DNA of 35,664 bases, from contig JBNGIO010005642.1 in NCBI GenBank assembly GCA_049999805.1, forward strand, positions 108,447-144,110, given 5' to 3'. Both the position numbers and the translations under genes were made by a program. The stretch comes from Folioceros fuciformis (lineage: Eukaryota; Anthocerotophyta; Anthocerotopsida; Anthocerotales). Under the pieces are notes generated by a model. That model ran no database searches. It was not told the origin of the DNA and saw nothing but the letters and a program-made list of their open reading frames with translations. Of the stretch, positions 21,994-32,375 are shown piece by piece; positions within the stretch are counted from its first letter, which is position 1, and the number at the start of each line of letters is the position of its first letter.

Positions 21994-22650
21994 CTACCCT
22001 TCATTGTCCGCCGCAATTGATGCTATGACTAGAATATTTCCGTCCCGCAAGATGGCCTGCAAGCCTCCAAAGTTGACGTGGGTAATCTCCTCATGCATAT
22101 CTACTCCAGAAGTGCTGCAAACCCGCTCTTTGATATGAGAGATCAGAGACAACATATCCGCTCTTTGGAGTCCCCTAGGTTCACCAAAAAGTTGGCATGC
22201 AACTCTGAGACCGCAGTGTCGCCAACTCGCACACCCTTCAGCCTAGCTTGCATTCGTTGGAAAGATGACGAACGATAAGCATACTGAAGCTGGCCCTTTT
22301 CTTTGGACGGTACACGAACCTCCCCGTCTCCAGTCACCACTTCTACAGCTGTGGGGACATCTGATGTTTGCTGCCCGTCCGCCCCATTGTTCATATACAC
22401 GTCTCCCCCCACAGTACCAGGGATCCCACACGCAAACTCCAACCCGGAAAACCCTTCCTTGGCGCAGCGGATCCTTAGCAGATTGAAAGCGTGGCCGATA
22501 CCTGCTCGGTACACCCTTGCCCTGCAGCCCTAGATGAAGTTGATCCAGTTGAGCAGCACTCAACACAAGCAGCGGAGATTTGGGGAGCAATAGCTCCGCG
22601 AAGTAGCTCGCAGGTCCCCCGATCCCCCACGTACTCACTTCGCTGAGCAG
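21994..22650 (-). pseudogene. MurB-like (UDP-N-acetylenolpyruvoylglucosamine reductase) pseudogene
   Basis: MurB is the flavin enzyme that reduces enolpyruvyl-UDP-GlcNAc to UDP-N-acetylmuramate, in plants linked to plastid peptidoglycan. Three minus-strand blocks in three frames match it in order. The start is STWGIGGPASYFAELL (22635-22588). The core (22514-22161) has GLEFACGIPGTVGGDVYMNN and YAYRSSSFQ, then LKGVRVGDTAVSELHANF. The C-terminal block is DMLSLISHIKERV ... MHEEITHV (22158-21994), ending at a stop. The FAD-binding GKGSN segment between blocks 1 and 2, and about 45 residues between YRSSSFQ and LKGVRVG that carry the usual RxxxQP..SAGxxF motif, are missing. A one-base shift follows GDSKE. 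It has no introns where residues are missing. I infer a dead copy, perhaps a retrocopy of an exon-skipped transcript. Confidence 0.83.
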
Positions 22651-22699
22651 TCTGCCCCTGCATCCACCGTCTAGGAGACCACATCCCGACCCACCTGTG

Positions 22700-23263
22700 A
22701 CCAGCCTGCCGTCCTGTTATAGCCTGATGTTTGTCATAAAGCTACTCCACCTAATTGTCCGCCATGGCTATGCTTCGCGTTCAACCAGCTCAAGTCAAGT
22801 GCTTGCGCGCACAAGCTGGGTCACAACCAGGCCTAGCCCGCCGCCGCCTGTCTAGATCCGCCACCTATAGCTGCCTGCCTGCCTAACTAGAGCTGACTGG
22901 CCTGCTTGGATCCGGTCCACACAGCTTGCCACTGATCCGCCTCGATCTGCTTCAGATCCGTCTCGGCCTACCAGAGCCCGGAGCTGTCCAAAGCTGTGAT
23001 CTAGCTGCTGTTCAGCCGCGAACCAGCCAATTGGCTTGTCAGCCCACCTGAACGCCAGCGTGCCTGCCTGCTTGGATGTCTGCCACCCGCCTGCCCGCAA
23101 ACCGATCCGGCCAGTCTGCCTACCTGCCGATCCGGCCAGAACCAGCCAGACTGCTACTGATCCGTCCTGCCCCAGATTCACCACAGCCTACCATAGCCTG
23201 GGGAGCCTTGCCCCCCACTTGGCCTACCAGCTGCGATCCAGCAGTAAGCGTGTTCTGCATCCA
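22700..23263. repeat. Low-complexity degenerate region (GCCTGCCTGC, GATCCG, CCAGCC)
   Basis: Short words such as TGCCTGCCTGC, GATCCG(C/G)CC, CTGATCCG and AACCAGCCA recur irregularly, keeping frames open on both strands. The composition continues at 23340-23470. I see no gene. The open frames at 22852-23184 and 23036-23482 are compositional. Confidence 0.6.
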
Positions 23264-23332
23264 TTCATGCATGCGCTCCAAGCTCCAACATTTTGCCTAA
23301 ATGTCCACCAGGCAGCGGCCAACAAAAAAGTT
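23264..23332 (-). pseudogene. Tiny PPR repeat remnant
   Basis: On the minus strand it reads FFVGRCLVDI, stop, AKCWSLERM, a damaged copy of the VFVGNCLVDMYAKCGELEDA repeat seen in the intact gene. It contains ATGTCCACCAGGCAG, identical to bases in that gene's antisense strand. It is isolated in low-complexity sequence about 5 kb from the PPR array. Confidence 0.65.
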
Positions 23333-23507
23333 AGCTTGAAGGCTGGCTGGCTGATTCGCCCTGGCTTGCCTGGATGTCTGCTTGGATCCACCACCGCCCG
23401 CCTTCTAGCCGACATCCCGATCAGCCAGCCGCCTGGATCCGGTCCACCAGGACCCTGCCAGGGATTTGTGGACTTTGCTTAGGATCGGAGACATTTTGGA
23501 ATCAGGC

Positions 23508-23785
23508 TCTTGAGAAACAAGGGTGAACCAGAGCTCTCGTGGGTGTTGCATGTGTGGAGAGTCTTGTATGTGTGTGAGAGGGTGGCTAACTCTTTGAGAA
23601 ACAAGGGTGAACCAGAGCTCTCGTGGGTGTTGCATGTGTGGAGATGATTCGTGGCTAATTCACGGGGTCTTGTTTCCATGTATTACCATTTGCATGTGTG
23701 GAGAGTCTTGTATTGTGTGAGAGTGTGGCTAGTCTTGTATGCGTGTGAGAGTGTGGCTAATTCACGGGGTCTTGTTTCCCATGTA
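23508..23785. repeat. Compound direct repeats (84-bp spaced units)
   Basis: TGAGAAACAAGGGTGAACC, with the following AGAGCTCTCGTGGGTG, occurs at 23511 and 23595. Interleaved shorter units GAGAGTCTTGTAT(G)TGTGTGAGAG, GTGTGGCTA and TTCACGGGGTCTTGTTTCC repeat two to three times up to 23785. No spacers of constant length and no ORF are seen. It looks like a shuffled minisatellite. Confidence 0.85.
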
Positions 23786-23922
23786 GAGCATTCAATAACA
23801 CTAAATTTGTAAGTCTAGAAGCATAAACCCGTTGTAGAAACTCGCACCGCCGGAAAAATATTAGTTAGGGTTCTGGGTGGGTCCCACCACGATCTTGGAA
23901 ACAACTATCGATCGCGGAAACA

Positions 23923-24234
23923 GTGAGCAAATCGTGGCTGGCCTTCCCGGCGCATCATCAGCCGCAATCTTTGAAGTTCAGCTGGACTAACCAACAACAG
24001 CAGAATTTGGGAACTCGCAGATTAGATAGGTTCTATGTCCCATCTGGTTGGTTGCCTCTGGTGCAGTCATATAATATTCTCGCTGGTACAATCCTGTCGG
24101 ACCAATTAGCTGCCCTTGCCCAAACCCTTGCCCCTGCCTCGGGGCGCCAGAGGAGGCATATGCAAAAATTTCGGATGAACACATCCTTACTTAAGGAAAA
24201 AGGTGTGTTCGAGGAGGTCAAAAGCATTTGGTAG
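23923..24234 (+). pseudogene. C-terminal part of LINE APE endonuclease, catalytic His changed
   Basis: Contains LKFSWTNQQQ, then RRLDRFYVPSGW and the block TILSDQLAAL, which correspond to the conserved FTWTN-, RLDR- and SDHxP motifs of L1-type endonucleases that nick the target DNA. The final catalytic His of SDH is Gln here, so the domain would be dead even if complete. A TAG stop closes the frame at 24234. Confidence 0.78.
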
Positions 24235-24789
24235 GGAACAGAGCAAGGGGAAGAACTTGTTGTTTCCAAATTGATTTGTGCTAACAACATCGCGATTAGG
24301 TACTTGAGGAAACGGGGGGTCCAATGGGCGAAGGAACTGTGCCAGCAAGAATGTTTTTGGAGAGAGGAACTAAGCTGGCTGCAAAGGAGTTGAGAGGAAC
24401 GGGACTTCACAATCGAAGAAGAAGCCTTGGAAAACAGAGGTGTAATGCACCTTGGCCAAATTGGAACAAGACAAAGCCAGAGGTTGGTTTAAACGGGCGA
24501 AGGTTAAGTGGGTGAGGGAAGGGGACGGTCCGTCTAAATTCCTTTTCGCTAAGGTCACCTGGCTACTAATCGGCATAGGTCGCACATTCCTGCTCTTCCG
24601 GACGCATAAGGAGTGGTACAGGAGTCTCTTGAAGGTTTGAAAAAGCTCATCACCCTCTTCTTTGTGGGAATTTTTTCCAACGTTCGGAAGGTGGTTGGGT
24701 GGGAGCAGCTCTGGTCATCTTCCTACGGGACACTCTCGGCTAAAGTGTCTGAAGCCTAGCGCAAGGCACTGGATAAGCTGATTACTGCA

Positions 24790-26485
24790 GATTAAGTACT
24801 CCAAGCTCTGAAGGGGTTGTCGAGGAATAAATCCGCGGGTCATGACGGTATCCCACCCAAGTTTCTGCTATGGGGGTGGGAGTTTATGGAGCCTTTATTC
24901 ATGGAGGCGGTGGACATGATTTGAGAGGAAGGTAGCATGGGGAATTGGTTTAACATGGGGGTCATCGCATTGCTCCCTAAGCAGGACGCCAGTCTATCAA
25001 TCTCCAATTGGCGCCCAATCACATTGCTTACAACTACGTACAAGATGATAGCTAAGGTTTTGGCCAACCGCATCAAGCCTTTTCTGGATGATTGGATTGA
25101 GAAAGGGCAGCGGGGGTTCATCCAAAACAGATGCATCTTGGACAACCTTCTGCTCTTGCGGGAAGCTAAGTATAATACAAAAGTTCAGAAGAAAGCTGTC
25201 GTTTTCATTTCCCTGGGTTTTTACAAGGCTTATGGTTCCATTGAGTGGCACTTCTTGTGGAGGTGCTTGCGTAGCTTTGGGTCCGGGAATAACTTCTGTA
25301 GGTGGATCGCCATTTTGTGTGAAGATGAAGGGGCAAAGGTGGCTGCCAATGGATCCTTTACGGAGCGCTTTGGCATTCATTGGTCGGTACGTCTGGGTTG
25401 CCCCCTTGCTCCATTCTTATTTATTATTGTTATTGACTTCTTCCTCCGAGCAGTCAAGCAAGACCAGGCAATCAAGGGTATTCGCAACCCAAACGGATCG
25501 CAGTCAAGGGTCTCTGTGTTTGCAGACGATACCCTTTTTTTTTCGTCGATAGAGGAGGCCTCTTTGAATGCTCGGCTCCCGCAGGTCAAGGTCTTTAGGG
25601 AGTTGTCGGGTTGCAAGGTTAATTGGAATAAGACTCACATGATGTGTTTACACATGCAAGGGGAGCTACCTCCATGCATTCAGCACATTCGGCGAGTGAC
25701 GCAAGGGTCCTCTCACAAATATCTGGGACTTCCCTTCCATGAGGGAAATGAGAACGGTGAGATAGGTAAGTATGTGTGCCTTAGATTTATTCGTAAAGCG
25801 GCGAGTTTGCAGCTGTTGGAGCTTAACCTTGCAGGAAGGCTGGTGGTGATTAACCATAGCCTCTCTATGGTATTATTTGTTCTTATGGGCCCCTTCCAAG
25901 ACAGAGGTGAAGAGGTTGCAAAAGGTGTTGACTTCATTCTTGTGGAAACATGCGGGGGATAGCTCAGCTGTGTGCTCTAAGGTGGCTTGGCAACACATTA
26001 TTCAGGCAAGTAGTTTAGGGGGGCTTGGGGTGGTTGATCCAGTTGCCAAGATGGAAGTCTTGCATGCTCACTGGGTTGTCTGGGCGGCGAATCCTACCTA
26101 CTACCCCTGGAAGAACCTGCTAACACAATATTTGGAGTGCACTCAAGCTGACCCTAGAGGAAGGAGGTCTATTGACAACATCCTTGCTGATAAACCACTT
26201 CTTAATATGGCAGAGTACTCCCCACTCTTCAAGTCAATCTGGAGTAGCTACTTAGAGGTTAAGTGGTGCATTATCCCTAGTAACCCTTTGCACGTTGATG
26301 ATGTTCTGGGTGTTCCTTTGCAAGGTTTCTCGATGTTGTGGGCTCAAGAATTTAGGGCAAGGGTGTATCGGTCACAAATCTTCGGATTGACGTGTCGGAA
26401 AGGAGTTATCCAGCTCGGTCACTTATGGAACAGATCAGAGGCCCGTTGGAAGGAGGTGGAGGAAGTCAAGGGTGAATTGGTTTAG
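24790..26485 (+). pseudogene. LINE reverse transcriptase (frameshifted)
   Basis: Starts with SRNKSAGHDGIPPKF (with stops before 24937), then the long frame 24937-25962 with NWRPITLLTTTYKMIAKVLA, KGQRGFIQNR, the weakly changed RT motif A (FISLGFYKAYGSIEW, where the catalytic Asp of FxLDFxKAYD is Ser), the motif B region RLGCPLAPFLF, and motif C FADDTLFF. At about 25880-25950 the reading moves to another frame (25877-26485: WAPSKTEVKRLQKVL, then GGLGVVD), so a one-base shift separates the thumb-like end. This makes cDNA from the element's RNA in intact relatives; here it is inactive. Confidence 0.87.
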
Positions 26486-27058
26486 TGGCTAGACATGTTA
26501 GGCACATTTTTTTCATGGTTGCAAGAGGGGTTAGAGGATAAGGTACAACAGGTTTTAAGGCAACAACCTACCCGGGGCGCCGAGGGGTGGTATGTGTACT
26601 CCATGGATAGTAAGGGAGTCGATTCTGAGGAGGATGAACAGGAGTAAGACCTTGAATTGGATAGAGTTGTTTGGCTTACAGGCACGGCTGATAAAGAAGA
26701 ACTGCGGTCATTCAAGGTCCTCTTGCTTGTAGGGCTTTTGGAAGATCAGGGCAGGGAGGACGGTGCTATTCGAAGAGGGGAACTAAGGGCCATCACAATC
26801 CTCTCTAAGTCTGTTCGCGCAGGGCGGTGGTGCACCCAAGTCGAACGTTCTAGTGGGCCACAAACTTCGGACAAGCTAGTTGTACGATGTTGGTTTCGGC
26901 TTGCGGAAAATTGGGATTTAGCCTTAAGACCAGACCTATACAATTGGCCCAAGAGGCCAAGGTGCAAGGCAGTCAACCTTTGGTCTTTCTTCAACTTCCC
27001 AACGGTGGACCTCTACCTATGGATGGTACGAGCGCAGAAACTCAAGCAATAGCAACCA

Positions 27059-27328
27059 ATGGCTCCCAGATTACAGCTATCTATGCGGCAAAAAAAGGAA
27101 GCTATCAAGCTGCTTTGGAAGTCAGTAGGAATTCCTCCCAAGGTTAAGACGACGGTTTGGAACTTTTTTCAAGCTTGTTTGCCCAATGCGGATCGGTGGG
27201 ATGGGTTGTTGGTTGCTACGGGGGAAGACCAGTGTCGACTATGCACCTCCGGTGCCCCAAACAAGAGCCAACACATGTTCTTCCACTGCAGTTTTGCCCA
27301 AGAGATACGGAGTGAGGTGGGCAGTTAG
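27059..27328 (+). pseudogene. LINE C-terminal zf-RVT zinc-binding region
   Basis: Shows the pattern VKTTVWNFFQACLPNADRW ... CRLC ... HMFFHCSFA, matching the zf-RVT module at the C-terminus of plant LINE ORF2 proteins. The stretch between 26486 and 27058 holds stops and mixed frames. Lies in correct order after the RT. Confidence 0.8.
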
Positions 27329-27899
27329 TTGCAAAGGATTCTCCCTGGCGCCAACATTAGGATCACGAAACAAACTGCTCTATTTGGGTTGGATGCACCC
27401 TCAGGCAAAGCTCTACTTCAGGCGCAATGGTGGGGATTACTGTGGTCTTCTTGCCTTTTTCATCTTTGGGTCAACTGGTTTGCCGTGGTCTATGGAGGTA
27501 ATGAACCAGTCTCATCTAAGGCTCTACTATGGCGCATCTGGGAGCATTTACTAATTGCGGCAGAAAGTCTAAGGCAGTCTCATCGAAAACAGTTCAAGTG
27601 GAGTGAATGGAGGTCAACGGGCTTCCTAGTGACTGGGAATGACAATCATTGGAATCACGCCTGCCCTTGGGGAAGGTGAGCCCCCATGACCCTCACGTGA
27701 ACTTGAGGTTAAGTTTGGATGGTCTTAGCAGTCCGCTAATATCAAGGTGATGGGGAGCATTTTCCGAGTCCTGTCCAGAGGGCTGGACACGAGGTCGGTT
27801 TTTTCTCCCGAGCATAGTACTCATGCTATGTAAATTCGTAGGCAGGGGTCCCCCTAGTATTGTAAGAGGACGACAATATTAATCAAAATCCTTTTCTTC

Positions 27900-29100
27900 G
27901 TGAAAAAATCGCTCACAAGGACGGACCAGGGAATCCTACAACGACAGTGGGTGTGGCCACTTAGCAAGGGTCCTTGGGGTGTTGAGGTCATGCGCGTCCA
28001 CAAATTCCGTCCACTTTGTTCATTACAGATTCATGACAAACCCCTTACAGAGTTTCGCGCATATTTGAAAAATCCTCAAAGAGCCCATGCCAAAATACTT
28101 AAGCGATTTTGATAAGGAGTGGTGGCGGTCGTTTTGGAGGTCCCAGGAGGTTATCGCTAATAAAATCATTAATGGAGAGGATAAAGAATTGATGATTCCT
28201 TGGGAATGGTACACCAGAGGGGAAGGGGCAACATATATAGACTTCATAGATAACTGTCCCACTACCACTGAAGAGGATGCGGACGAAAGACCATCAGAGC
28301 AAAGACTGATGTATCTTGAACCATATTGACCCACGATGACGGCGGCGGTCAAGGAGGCGAGGTTGGAAGGCAATGTCAACAAAATAAAAAAGGGAGATAT
28401 GATTGTTGTGCCATGTGAGGGCATATGGATTCCTATTGACGCGTAATAACACTCTGCAACTACGGACACAAGAACTGATCAAAACTAAGTTATATGAACT
28501 TCACAATCAATCCCAAAGTATTCCATGTGATCGAGGAGACAGTATCATAATGGAAAGGTCCATGAAGGGCATCGAAAGGAGACCAATTGTACAAGATTTT
28601 CAGGAAGCTGCAACAGTTATTGGTGAGACACAGGAAGACCAAGTAGCAGTCCAAGACACCCTCAAAGATCAACTTTTGGCCCGATCGCTAGCAGAACAAG
28701 AGCAAGGACTCATGGGCACTAATCAATGCATGGTGCTTTTGCGGACATGTTTGATGAAAACCCAAAGCAAGTGGTGAAGAGGAAGAAGAAGGGTGTGCTC
28801 GGCTAGCATTGGCTAATCCCTGACTTGAGGTCGCTAGCATAGTACGACGGTCCATCTTGCGTGGTGCGCACATGGGCGCGCCACGATATCCTGTAGGTTT
28901 TGTATCTTTTAGACCCACTATTTGAAATGAATCAAATACATGTAGAAAACAAGGTTTTTTGAGAACAAGTAGTATCAATGGACATTCAGAATCATGCGTG
29001 GTCTAAGATAAAAAAACGTTCTTGTTTCATCATATAATTCCTGATGTGATTGCACCTTGAAGAGTGCATGGCGTGCACATGTTACCACCGTAAAAAAACT
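27900..29100 (+). other. Unidentified remnant after the LINE
   Basis: Short plus-strand frames 28087-28329 (MPKYLSDFDKEWWRSFWRS...) and 28403-28777 look protein-like in composition but match no family I know. Stops separate them. They could be decayed transposon protein. The last 300 bp hold nothing I can name. Confidence 0.25.
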
Positions 29101-29160
29101 AGTAAAAAAAGCAGACAATTGCGGAAATAGCCATTTACTGTTTGGATTTAAGCGAAACCC

Positions 29161-29615
29161 AATTTGCGTGGACAAACCCGATTTAATCTGGACGTTGTTA
29201 TAGGCTCCCATGTTTTTCTCCTCAATGGTGGAGCCATAAGCTGGTCATACAAAAAGATATCCGCGATTTGCACAGCCACCACCGAGAGTGAATATAGTGC
29301 ACTGTCTATGGCAGCCCATGACTTAATTTGGGGAAAAATTTCCTTGATAGTATACAATATACACAAATGGAACCAACCACTTTATATACTGATAGACAAG
29401 CTGCGATTGCCATGGTAGCTAATGCTCGGTTCCATGGTCCAACCAACCAACCAACCATATTCAATTAAAACACCACTTTATACGTGAAGTAGTTTTAGAT
29501 GGTAAGGCACACCTTACCTATGCTCCTTCCGCGGAAAACGCAACTGATGTGTTTACTAAACCTCTGCCCAAATACTTACATTATAAACATTTCTGAGGGA
29601 TTGGGAGTTCGAATA
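29161..29615 (+). pseudogene. Copia RNase H end of a second, plus-strand element
   Basis: Reads FLLNGGAISWSYKK, then TATTESEYSALSMAAHDLIW and, in another frame after a (CCAA)4 run at about 29439, HHFIREVVLDGKAHLTYAPS, followed by NATDVFTKPLPKYLHYKHF. These are the RNase H and terminal motifs of Copia pol. A frameshift and a TGA separate the parts. The upstream pol is lost. It is a different family from the minus-strand Copia at the left end. Confidence 0.85.
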
Positions 29616-29736
29616 TGTTTAAACGTTAAAGAATCCAAGATAGTAAAATTTAAAGACCCTATGACCACGAACGTGAAGTCATCTACAAGACAGTGAAGAT
29701 GTTTACAAACTCCAATGCTGTTCGTGCAAGTGGGAG

Positions 29737-29940
29737 TGTTAGAGTAGATTATGTGCTCAGCATGTCTAGAAGGTACTTATACGAGATGCATTAATTTATG
29801 TTTATTTAATTGGTTAGGGTTTTGCACCTCATCAGTCACGACGAACCCTTGCACCATCATGCGACTCTTAATTGTACTTGCTTGTTTAATCGATCTATTA
29901 CTTTGCATAAACTCGTTACTTTGCATAAACTGGTGACCTA
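29737..29940 (+). repeat. Start of the 3' LTR of the plus-strand Copia remnant
   Basis: After the pol remnant comes a purine-rich tract (AAGTGGGAG, 29728-29736) and then TGTTAGAGTAGATTATG, the usual start of a Copia LTR. Inside is an 18-bp tandem pair TTACTTTGCATAAACT(C/G)G at 29898-29933. The LTR end is not clear; it must stop before the Tnp2 remnant near 30060. Confidence 0.6.
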
Positions 29941-30059
29941 GGAAAATTCTATTAGCCTTTGGGTCACGCTACCGGAAGATACCCAAACGACTGCTTATTA
30001 TTCAATGGTGAATATGAAAATGCCAACGTCTGAAACCACGCCTGCCAACGTCCATTCGG

Positions 30060-31350
30060 CCAAAAAGCGTCCACCTCTAGCATGTGGCATGTCCTTCTAT
30101 TTGTGCACAATTTGCCCCCCTAGTTGAGAACAAAGTCAGACAACATCCTCATGCCACTTATTGTGCCCAAGCCCCACATCATGCATGACATGGATGTGTA
30201 CATGGCGCCACTGCTAGAAGAACTAACTAAACTATGGGCAGGATTGTCAATGGAGGATTTTTCAGAGCCAATGGATAGCCTCTTGTGCCACTTCACACTT
30301 CGGGCGACGGTGGTACACACCATTGCAGATTATCCGGGCTTAGGACCCTTAAGCGGCTTTCAAGTTCGTGGCTCTCGAGCTTGTTTTGAGTGTTGGTTAG
30401 GCCTTGACGCCCGCTGGCCAATGCATTTCCAAAAGTAGGTGTACTTAGGAGCCCATCGTTGGCTGCCTTAAAACCATAGTATGCATCATGAGAACCTCCA
30501 CATGTTTAACAAGGAGCCAGAACATTAGCTGCCTCCTGCTCCACCAATGTACAAAGGAGTAATATTTGACATGCGTGCACGACAACACGCAACGGCGGCT
30601 GGGCTTCGGGAAACAGGCAGGTTTGGGAGTTAGTGGATGTCATTGTGGTTCCAGCACCTCTAGTATTGGAAGCACTTGCTCAAATGGGCACAAAAGGATG
30701 TCATGCACATTGAAGAGAACAATGCGGAGACATTGTGGTGCACTATGACAGGTGAAAAGGACGACCTTAAGTCTCGCCTTGCCATGGAGAAGCTTGGTTG
30801 GAAGACACACTTGTGGGCATCTAGCCCAAGCAAGGATGCTTGTGAGCCTGCCCCCTATATCCTCACTGCGGCCGATCTTAAGCTTTTGCTGGAGAACATG
30901 CAAGCAATGAGGTTACCAATGGGATTTGCCTCCAACATTGCTCGCAAACTGGCTCACACAAAGGTCGGCAGTCTCAAGTCACATGATTGGCATGTGATTA
31001 TGGAAATATATTTCCCCATCATCTTGCGTGGCAGAATAGCACCCTTTGTGTATAAGGTGATTGTTGGTTTGAGCAAGTTGTACAGGTGGCTTTGCCGAAG
31101 AAGGATCCCTAGTGTTGAGGTTGCCACCATGCAGATGGAAGTCATCAAGCTGATGTGCGCATTGGAGAAAGAGTTTTCCCTCAGGGTGCTCGATATCTCC
31201 ACCAACCTTGCACACACTTCGTGGAGGAGGCTGCGGTTCTTGGTCCTTTGCATGGAAGATGGATGTACCATGTGGAAAGGTACCTCCGCAATAGAAACAA
31301 AGAATTCGGCAGTGAAGCAGACCCGATAGTAGTATTGCAGAAGGTTATTG
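30060..31350 (+). pseudogene. CACTA transposase Tnp2-like remnant
   Basis: Blocks in order match plant Tnp2 (transposase_21). They are WHVLLFVHNLPP (then a TAG where Trp is expected), MHDMDVYMAPLLEELTKLW, LRATVVHTIADYPGLGPLSG (30297-30358), then CFECW, and GAHRW. After a disturbed stretch come VMHIEENNAETLW, LTAADLKLLLENM, SLKSHDWHVIMEIYFPIIL and MCALEKEFSL. In another frame GRWMYHVERYLRNRNKEF follows. Intact homologues cut and paste CACTA elements. Frameshifts near 30440-30680 and 31240 and the stop show it is dead. No CACTA terminus was found next to it. Confidence 0.88.
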
Positions 31351-31368
31351 GGTGATGGAGCGTAGAGC

Positions 31369-31615
31369 GGTGGTGATGGTGCTTAGGGCGATGGTGAGCA
31401 TAAGGCGGTGGTGATGGTGCATAGGGCGATGGTGAGCATAGGGCGGTGGTGATGGTGCGTACAACGATGGTGAGCGTAGGGCAGTGGTGATGGTGCGTAG
31501 GGCGATGATGAGCATAGGGCAATGGTGATGGTGCGTACGGCGATGGTGAGCGTAGGGCAGTGGTGATGGAGAGTAGGGCAGTGGTGATGAACGTGGAGCG
31601 TAGAGTGGTGGTATG
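31369..31615. repeat. Minisatellite, 38-bp unit, about 5 to 6 copies
   Basis: The unit joins two related halves, GGTGGTGATGGTGCATAGGGC and GATGGTGAGCATAGGGC. Five near-perfect copies run to about 31558, then shortened copies. It starts right after the Tnp2 remnant and keeps frames open on the minus strand that read His/Pro/Thr-rich repeats. These frames are repeat artefacts. Confidence 0.93.
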
Positions 31616-31878
31616 GCATAGTGTGTGCGCAACTTTACTATGCCATTATGCGGCTATGGGCCTAGGGTTTCTAAGAGGTGCTCTTTGGGGGAAGAGTTTG
31701 GATGATGCAAAGTGATGTAGGGCAAGACTATGTTCATTAGGGTTTGGGTGTATGTTTGTGTCTAGGTGAGGAAGGCGGTGGAGTAGGCTCACCATACATA
31801 CATAATTAGGTTCAAGCATTCAGCACTGGTATATATGGTGGTGTATGAGTAGTGTAGAATTGCTTGTAGGAATGGTAT

Positions 31879-32375
31879 ACTGACATGGTGGAGCAAGCAA
31901 GTAAGGTTTAGGGTTTAGCGGCAGGGCAAAGCGGAATGAGTTTGGTGTTTTGTAAAATGACATAGCAGAATGAGATTAGGGTTTAGTGGCATGGCAGAGC
32001 AATAAGGGTTTACAGTTTACAAGCATGGCAGCAGCAGAATGGATTTAGCACATGGCGGGGGAGAATGGATGTAGGGTTTAGAGGCATTGCGGAGAAAAAT
32101 AGGTTTAGGATTTAGTGACATGATGGAGCAGAATAGGTGTAGAGTTTAGCTGCATGGCAGAGTGGAGTGGGTTTAGGGTGTAGCGACATGGTGGAGAAAA
32201 ATGGATTAGGGTTTTATCAACATTATGGAGCAAAAATGGGTTTAGGGTTTAGTGACATGGCAGAGCTGAATAGGTTTAGGGTTTAGTTACACAATGGAGA
32301 AAAGTGGGTTTAGCATTTTATAAATATTGTGGAGCAAAATGGGTCTAGGGTTGAGCGGCTTAGAATGGAGCATAT
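31879..32375. repeat. Minisatellite, about 34-bp unit, about 14 copies, with telomere-like core
   Basis: Units follow TTAG-GACATGG-GGAG-A-AATGGGTTTAGGGT with a period of 34 bp (31-36 in damaged copies), for example at 32113, 32147, 32180, 32250 and 32284. Each unit includes TTTAGGG(T), the plant telomere heptamer, once to one and a half times. The copies have diverged and no ORF is supported. Confidence 0.88.

Larger units (their letters stand above)
23923..27898 (+). mobile_element. 5'-truncated LINE (non-LTR retrotransposon), plant L1-like, defective
   Basis: In order, it carries the end of an APE-type endonuclease, a spacer with stops, reverse transcriptase, and a C-terminal zinc-knuckle (zf-RVT) region, then a non-coding tail ending near ATTGTAAGAGGACGACAATATTAATC. 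All lie on the plus strand and in the L1 order. The 5' end of the ORF is absent, typical of incomplete reverse transcription. Exact ends are uncertain; no target-site duplication was identified. Confidence 0.83.

Noticed and set aside
31345-31632. Overlapping minus-strand frames encoding His/Pro/Thr repeats
   Set aside because: They lie in the 38-bp minisatellite, which happens to lack stops in all minus frames; no start context, no motif.
31369-32375. Possible CRISPR-like array
   Set aside because: Repeats are directly contiguous with no unique spacers, and the DNA is eukaryotic.
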